Assembly: GCA_007258455.2 (NCBI GenBank) | Contig: VDFB02270651.1 | Span: 702,671,360-702,735,359 of the forward strand | Source of the DNA: Sequoia sempervirens | Lineage: Eukaryota > Streptophyta > Pinopsida > Cupressales > Cupressaceae | Length of the DNA stretch: 64,000 bases | Reading direction: 5' to 3' | Shown here: positions 57,211 through 64,000 of the stretch, piece by piece | Numbering within the stretch: the first letter of the stretch is position 1 | Layout: every line of letters starts with the position of its first letter | The notes under the pieces: generated by a model | Told to the model about the DNA's origin: nothing | Databases searched by the model: none | The model's input: only the letters and a program-made list of their open reading frames with translations | Made by a program: the position numbers and the translations under genes

Positions 57211-58019
57211 GCTCAGCAATAAAGTTGACAATGAGACAATCACTTACAAAACCCAGCCAAGCCAACAATCCCATGATTATAAGTAAAAATCACTAAAATA
57301 TAATGCTTATACTTAAAGTCCATCATCTTATGTTCTTGAGTTGATTTTTAGTTTTTTTTATTCTTTAGACCAAAGTAGCCTAATATGGCCCTTCTCTTCT
57401 CCAGGTGTGTGTATCCCTATATCCAATCGACATATGAATATAATATGGCACAAACACATGTTGGATACTATATCTACACATGCCCAAAAATCTATGATTT
57501 TCCAACTATGTCGGATATTGTGTGATTTGATTTAAAAAAAAAATGACATGAATTCTCCTAAACTTAATATTAAAAAAAATCAATCATGTAATAAACTTTT
57601 CTTATTTTGTATAAAAAAAACGTACACCAAATGATGAAGACAAATGAAACATTTTTTTATTTTAGTGAACAATTTTTCTTGGTCTTTTTATAGTGCAACT
57701 CTACTATTTTTTTGTGTTAATTTTTATAGATGTAGGAAAGCTAATTATTTATAATTTTATATTTATATTTAGTATCTATATCATGTTGTTAAATGTTAGA
57801 TATTTAAAAATAAATAAAAAAATCATCAAATATAAACAAATTTATTCATATATATATATATAATTGTTTATTCTTTACTAAATTATTAATATTATTTTAA
57901 TTTATATTTACTTATGTGCTATAGATAGCCATATCCATATTGAAGGTTTTAAAAATGGTCACATCTATATTCGATACTATATTCGTATTTGTATTAGTGT
58001 CTATTTCCATGCGACTTCA
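57211..58019. other. AT-rich flank, right-arm copy of 15,691-16,494
   Basis: No gene is present; it includes the pre-insertion flank of LINE A. Confidence 0.6.
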
Positions 58020-58933
58020 CTTTAGAATGATCCTTTTTTCGCTTTGGTGGAATACTTTTTATGTTTAAAGATACTTGTAGTCAAAATTTTATTTACTCTA
58101 TTTGTTTTATACATTATCCTTGGAATTATTTTCAATAGACACCAAAAACTGATTTTTCCAATCACATACATGTAAAGATAGTAAACTGTTGCTATGATGA
58201 AAACTACAATCAAAATGTTTGTCATACCTTTCACTAGTGACTCTATGGTTGCCCCAAGTCTCATGTACCTCCTTTTCAAATCTAGGCCCATGATCAATTC
58301 CATTTACATGCATTAAGTTTTATGATTTGCATATAGAGTTATTTCTTACAACTTTACCTTACTCAATGTTGTTCTTTATGCATGACTCCTGAGATGAAGT
58401 AAGGACATCATTACAATCAAAAGGAAGTTCATCTCAATGTGGATCTCATCATACTTAGGTGCCAACACACTCAAATCCCATGTGTAGAAGGGTTGATCAC
58501 TTAGTTCATAGAATAAGTGTTCATTGTGCTCCTCATGAGTAGTTTCCTTTTTGAACAAGCCACCCTCCAACTCACTAGGATTGAAATCATCATAAGCATC
58601 TCTCCTAATAGGCTTGGTTTGGTAGTCAAATCAAAATCCACTTGTGTCACCATTACTGACATGAGATAAAGAATCATCACTATTAGCTGATTTGAAGATA
58701 TTATACCTTTTTCTTTCGACATGCCCATCATCTAAAGGTATATAAATGATCTCAACTTCATTAGATAGCTCTAAAGGTGTATTCAAGGAGACTATTTTCA
58801 ATCTCATTGCATACATCCTCAAAATTTATAGATGCATACACTACTAAAGGGTCATCCTAGGGTTTTTTAAACATCTCTCATGAGGTAAGGAATTCTCATC
58901 ATCAACTTCTATTTTGAACCCCTTTTCTTCCAC
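58020..58933 (-). pseudogene. Right-arm copy of the unassigned coding-like stretch
   Basis: Same frames and same stop as 14,776-15,690. The family is not recognised. Confidence 0.25.
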
Positions 58934-59411
58934 CCACTCTTTGTTAAACAAGTAAGGTTTAAACTTTTTCTCACATTATTTGTACATATTGTTGACCAAC
59001 TCATAAGTAGATTAAGTAGTAACCTATTCTTGCTTCAAAATAACTAATAGTGTAGATAGAATGGGTTGGGAGATAACATCATCCTCATTTATAGACATGA
59101 CCATAATAGATTGCACAACTACAATAATATCATTATATCTTACCTAATTATATCAAGGAAATGGAAAAACATGTTGTGGATCAAATCATGCAATTCCAAT
59201 CCTAGCATAATGTTACTCAATCTAATATCTACAACTTTTTTGAGGATTGCAACCATTCTAGAAAAGTGAGGACTTTTGATATCACTGAGATCTTAGAAAT
59301 TATCCACCATCAGTTGAATTTCCTTTTTCATTGTGTCATAATCATAAGGAACTTGAGCTGATAATATTCTTAAGATCTCATTAAAACATGAGGTAACCCT
59401 AGTCTTATCTC
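58934..59411 (-). pseudogene. Right-arm copy of the PDS5-like pseudogene
   Basis: Reverse complement of 14,298-14,775 with the same stops and frame change; see that entry for the family evidence. It abuts a TIR element at 59,416, as in the other arm. Confidence 0.65.
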
Positions 59412-59415
59412 ATTA

Positions 59416-60211
59416 GGTATACAACAGGATCCTCATGGAAAAAATAGGCCCTTAAGTGGCAAAAAATTTAGAAAAATTAGAGTTAGGCAACTTGATGTAT
59501 AAAATTGAATAAGTTATCTATATTATTTCAAAAATATGTAAGAATAGAATCTGTAGAAAATTGAATGTAGTTTCTAAAATGCTAGGTTTATTTAAAAAAA
59601 AAAAAACTATTTGGTGAAAATTTGAAATTTCAATGCCATAGTACTTCAATTTTAGGGAAAAAATAAGAAGTAGGTGTTTGTCTGACCACCCTAACCACAA
59701 TAAAATAATAATATTTTTTTATAATATTTTAAATAAAAGTAGAGGAATCATGTCCTGATGTAATGCATTTTTTTTTGTAATTATTTTTGAAGTAAATTAT
59801 TAATTATGATTTTTTTTTATTAAATTTTTTCAAAAATATAAAAAATCGTATGTATGACCACCTTAACTTGGTCAAAACTTCATGAAATTCATTTTTTTAA
59901 TTCGTATAGTATGTGAAGCATAGAATGTGAGACATGTTTCAAATTCAAAAAATGTGATACAGTTTGAAAGCTATAGATGTTTTTTAAGTAGCTTATTAAT
60001 CAAGAATTTAGTCATAATTCAAATAGAAAATGAATAATTATTAATTAAATTCAAAGTGACACATTATTTATATTGGTGGAAAGCTAAGAATATCCTTTAA
60101 AAAACTTTTTCATTTCATCAATTTTGGGTAAAAAAGAAGTCGTCAACCACATACGTTACACATACCCATCACATTGCCACTTTTTGGCCCATCATGATCT
60201 TGCACATTCCC
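59416..60211. mobile_element. GGGTATGTGC-TIR element, right-arm copy of 13,497-14,293
   Basis: It starts GGTATACAACAGGATCCTC and ends GCACATTCCC, with ATTA flanks on both sides (complement of the TAAT duplication). Confidence 0.8.
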
Positions 60212-60935
60212 ATTATCTATATGTCTCAACCACCTGTATTGACCCAAAGAATCATTGTAAGAACAAGAGTTATCTATAACAATTCAGAAGGTTGTTGTTC
60301 AATAAGGATCAAACATTTTTCTACTTTTTTCAATGTGATCAAAGCATCATCCCTTGATTAAGATAGAATACTAAGCTTACTACCTGATTCGTAGAATAAT
60401 CTTGCCAACCATTTTCTATCTTCTATTTCCATGCTTCAAACTAAAAGTCAATTTCTTGAATTACCCAAAGGCTGGTAGGAGCATTAATTATGATATCACT
60501 ATAATATCCCAAAGCAATTTTGCATACAAAAAAAAATCACTTTCATCAATTTGCACCAATAGACATTTGATCAAAATGAAGTATTTAGACAATCCTAGAA
60601 AATAAAACAAAATAATAAGCACTTACAACAACCATATTTCACACAGAAAAATATTTAGCATGTACTGTATTTTATTCATTATCATTGGTTCTATTAAGCT
60701 TTTACAAAACTTTTATTTATATTAGAAACAAAAGATAAGTTCACAAAATCATTAGGAGAAACTCCTAAAAGAGTAACAAAATGTAGAGTTTATGCCTTTA
60801 TTGTATAACAAAAATGCAAAACAACAATAAGAAAGTTTCTAAGAAATGAAATAGTGAGCACAAAACTACTTGGATCAACTGGCATTGAAAAAATTTCTTA
60901 CAAAATTTCCTTTGTTACCAACATACTCCCCCTTG
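60212..60935 (-). repeat. Copia 3' LTR and polypurine tract, right-arm copy
   Basis: Reverse complement of 12,773-13,496; the LTR start reads ...CCTTTGTTACCAACA at about 60,909-60,923, next to CTCCCCCTT. Confidence 0.65.
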
Positions 60936-61982
60936 ATGTGGAGAGGATTCATAATATGATCTCGGAGCATCAAAAATTTCACTTTTGCAATAGCCTTAGT
61001 ACAAATATCTACAAGATGAGCTTCACTCTTGATATACCTGATTTCTACTTCCTTCTTTTGCACCAAATATCTAATAAAATGATACTTAAGATCAAAGTGT
61101 TTAGTTTTGCTATGGTGCATTGGATTTTTTTCCAATTTAATTATGCTCATATTATCACAAAATATTGCTATAGGCTGAATTTGTTTCTCTCCAATTTCTT
61201 CAAGAATTTTCCTAAGCCATAATGCTTGAATACTTGCAGAGGTGACTGCAACATATTCTACTTATGTGGAAGAAAGGGAAACTATGCTTTGCTTCTTAGA
61301 GCTCCAACTAATCAAACCTGAACCAAAAGTGGAACAACTACCAAATGTAGACTTTTGGTCATCCATACTACCATTTCAATCAGAGTTATTGAAACCAACT
61401 AGATTAAATTCTTTAGAACTATAGTAATGAATGCCAAAATTGAGAGTTCCTTTCACATACCTCAAAATTATTTTGGATTCCTTCATATGAATTTTAGAAT
61501 TATTTGTCATGTACCTTGAAACAAGAGAAATTGCATAAGTAATATCAGGCCTTGTGTGGGTTAGAAACATCAAACTCCCAACAATACTTCTATAAGTTGT
61601 CTCGTCAACTCTTTTAGCACCATCATCTCTACATAACACAACTCCATCAGAAATTGGAGTTGAGATTGGTTTACAACCAACCATATCAAATTTCTTTAAT
61701 AGATGCTTTGCATATTTTGCTTGAAAAACAAAAAAATCATCCTTACTTTGATAAACCTCCATTCCTAGAAAATATTGCATGAGACCTAAATATTTCATCC
61801 CAAATTCATTCATGAAAACACTTTTGAATTCATCTTTCATCTTAGGATTGCTACCCATATATGTCAAAAAATCATCAACATATAAACTGACAATAGGAAT
61901 ATCATTACCTTCTTATTTGTAGTAAAGGGTAGGTTCACTTTTACTTTTCCTCAAACCATTCTCTTGAAAATATCCATCAATT
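60874..61982 (-). pseudogene. Copia RT/RNase H fragment, right-arm copy
   Basis: Same domains and same stops as 11,726-12,834; the longest piece is 61,867-61,376. It reads THTRPDITYAI where the left arm has THTRLDITYAI. Pro is the residue expected in this motif, so the left arm carries the derived base. Confidence 0.85.
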
Positions 61983-62060
61983 GAATGTAGAGAGGATTAT
62001 AAATTCACAAATCCTCTCCAAATTCTCACAACAAATACCCAACTGAAATATAGAAATTAC

Positions 62061-62822
62061 GGGTATGTGCGGGATCATCATGGAAAACACATGCCCTTAA
62101 GTGGCAAAAAATTCAAAAAAATCAGAGTTAGGCAACTTGACATAAAAGTTTGAATAAGTTATCTATATTATTTCAAAAATATGTAAGAATAGAATTTATG
62201 AAATTGAATGTAGTTTCTAAACTACTAGGTTTATTTAAAAAAAATCTATTTGGGTGAGGATTTAAATTTCAATGTGATGAGCATAATTTTAGGGAAAAAA
62301 CAAAAGTAGGTGTCATCACGATACCCTATACAATAAAATGATAATATTTTTAATAATATTTTAGATATAACAAGAGGGACTCATGTCAGATGTAGTGCAT
62401 ATTTTGTAATTTTTTTCCAAATAATTAATTATGAATTTTTTATTATAACTTTAAAAAAATATTAAAAACTCATTATGTGAGCCATATTAAAACTTGCATG
62501 AAATTCAATTTTATTTTTAATCCTATAGTATGTGAAGAATAGAATGTGACACATGTTTTGATTCAGAATCTGATATGAATTTAGAAAACTATAGATGTTT
62601 TCAATCAACCTATCAATTAGGACTTTAATCATGAATTCAAATGAAAATGAATAATAATTATTGATTAAATTCAAAGTAGACTCATTGAAATATTGGTGAC
62701 TGAGAATCTCAACTTTAAAGAAACCTACTACGTTTATCAATTTTGGGTTAAAGATATATACATACCCTACACATACCCATCATATTGCCACTTTTTGGCC
62801 CATCATGATCCTGCACATACCC
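62061..62822. mobile_element. GGGTATGTGC-TIR element, right-arm copy of 10,863-11,647
   Basis: It runs from GGGTATGTGCGGGATCATCA to CTGCACATACCC with TTAC duplications at 62,057-62,060 and 62,823-62,826. It is about 23 bp shorter than its partner and densely different from it between 62,205 and 62,760, although its flanks are near-identical. Confidence 0.8.
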
Positions 62823-62826
62823 TTAC

Positions 62827-64000
62827 AAACTAACATATAAAAAAATTATTACATAAGAAACCATTGATTTTCACCATTAAAATAAATCTAATTAGGGTGA
62901 TCCCACAATACTATTTTACAATTTTTGGCTAAACTGGACACTAAACTAATTTTTTCTAACTAAATCTTCACTTTCGAACACCTATAGCGGCTAAACTGTG
63001 AGGAATTTGAAGATGATGAAAAATAGTGATTTGTGACATTTTGTCTGTAGATTCTAAATATATTTTTGTCAAAAATTTTGGAATCAGATTGCACTTCTTT
63101 TCCATCTCCTTCGAAAACTAGTTTTTTTTCAGTAAACACCATTTTTAAAGAGTGACACTCACCGCATAACACAAATTTTTTCCATGAAGGATCAAATTAT
63201 ATTTTTTCAAATTTAGATTTATAACTACAATATCTAGTGCTTCCAATTGGTTTATTAGTGTTTTATTGAATATTTTTTCCTTAATGAAGTTTCAAAGTCA
63301 AACCAATTACAATTAAGATATAGGTGGACCATATAACACAATTTTTTTTGTATGTATCAAAATTCAATTTATTTTTTTGTTGGATCAAGGACTTCAATAT
63401 CTGGTGCACTCATATTTTTCAAAAAATTTTTTATAATTTTCTATTTTTTGACATGTGTAGAACAGAGACTTTTATTTCGATGAAAACCTACATTCACAAG
63501 AAATTACAAATAAATATAATAATCAAATTAAATTTAATTAAAATTTTAATTTTTTTGAAGCTTATAATAAGCACTACATACTTACAATTTTTTTAAAAAA
63601 TGAATTCATTTGATCCCCCAAAACTTAAATCAAAAGTGGTTTTTTATTAACATTTTGATAGGTGTAAAGGAGACTCCGTTACAGGTATGGTTTAAAACTA
63701 GTGGGGTTCTATCTAAAGGGGCTTGGTATAAGGTGTTATGATCAAACCCTCTTCAATTGGGAATCTTTAAATGAAACTTTTTAAGGATTAAATCATTATA
63801 TTTTCTAAAAATATGTGATTTCAACAAAAATTAGGATCTCCCAAAAAGTGTAAACCACTATTGTGGTAGCACACATTACAAAGGGTTTTAGTCATAAATG
63901 GACTGGTATGCAAAAATTAAGCTTTTTACAGGTATCAAATATTCAAGTAAATACATTCAAATACATTCATATGCTCAGTTATATGAGCTTTTGCAACAAA
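62827..64000. other. Unassigned end of the right arm
   Basis: Reverse complement of 9,684-10,858. No gene is recognised. Confidence 0.4.

Larger units (their letters stand above)
55252..64000 (-). repeat. Right arm of the inverted duplication
   Basis: Reverse complement of 9,684-18,454, beginning with the first base after the N gap and still continuing at the window end. It contains the same LINE A 5' part, unassigned relics, PDS5 pseudogene, two TIR elements and copia fragment. A patch at about 62,205-62,760 is much more divergent than the rest. Confidence 0.9.

Noticed and set aside
1..64000. tRNA, rRNA or other structured RNA genes
   Set aside because: I looked for tRNA-like cloverleaf boxes and rRNA motifs and saw none that I could support; the tRNA-like strings at 23,741 are a retrotransposon primer-binding site.

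Overview
This is a repeat-rich, AT-rich nuclear window from a vascular plant, probably a seed plant with a large genome; a gymnosperm is my guess, but nothing here proves it. The evidence is plant-type Ty1/copia, Ty3/gypsy and LINE retrotransposons, PPR-derived fragments, a PDS5 pseudogene and one intact five-exon GARP/G2-like transcription factor gene. A run of 100 N at 55,152-55,251 shows that this is scaffolded assembly.

Layout. 1-4.9 kb: fragments of an old plant transposon-type gene, a PPR-derived 328-bp tandem repeat with hairpins, a triplicated 75/78-bp exon, a CpG-rich minisatellite and a coiled-coil pseudogene that has nonsense codons but no frameshift. 5-9.7 kb: a gypsy gag-protease relic cut by a TIR element. 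9.7-18.5 kb: the left arm of a near-identical inverted duplication whose right arm is 55.25-64 kb. Each arm carries a copia RT-RNase H fragment, two members of a GGGTATGTGC-TIR element family, a PDS5 pseudogene and the 5' end of LINE A. 16.5-21.65 kb: LINE A, 5'-truncated with a 12-bp target-site duplication. 22.4-25.0 kb: two 1.2-kb LTRs in inverted orientation with both primer-binding sites facing inward. 27.1-29.6 kb: the GARP gene on the minus strand, with a PPR pseudogene in intron 4 and a foldback element in intron 3. 31.3-33.0 kb: nine monomers of a ~195-bp tandem repeat. 36.3-37.2 kb: a collinear, compact paralogue of the 16.4-28.5 kb region. It lacks LINE A, so it acts as an empty site, and it includes a piece of a GARP pseudogene. 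37.9-43.2 kb: LINE B. 45.3-48.6 kb: a minus-strand gypsy pol relic, interrupted by a Tat/Ogre-like element without RT (48.6-55.15 kb) whose 3' LTR runs into the assembly gap.

The only gene I consider functional is the GARP factor. Everything else that codes is mobile-element-derived or pseudogenic. The most interesting item is a ~520-codon open frame downstream of RNase H in both LINE A and LINE B, with matching start, end and domain order in two clearly diverged copies. It looks like a resident extra ORF of this LINE family. The most important caution is that the large inverted duplication starts exactly at the N gap and may be a duplicated haplotig joined in reverse.
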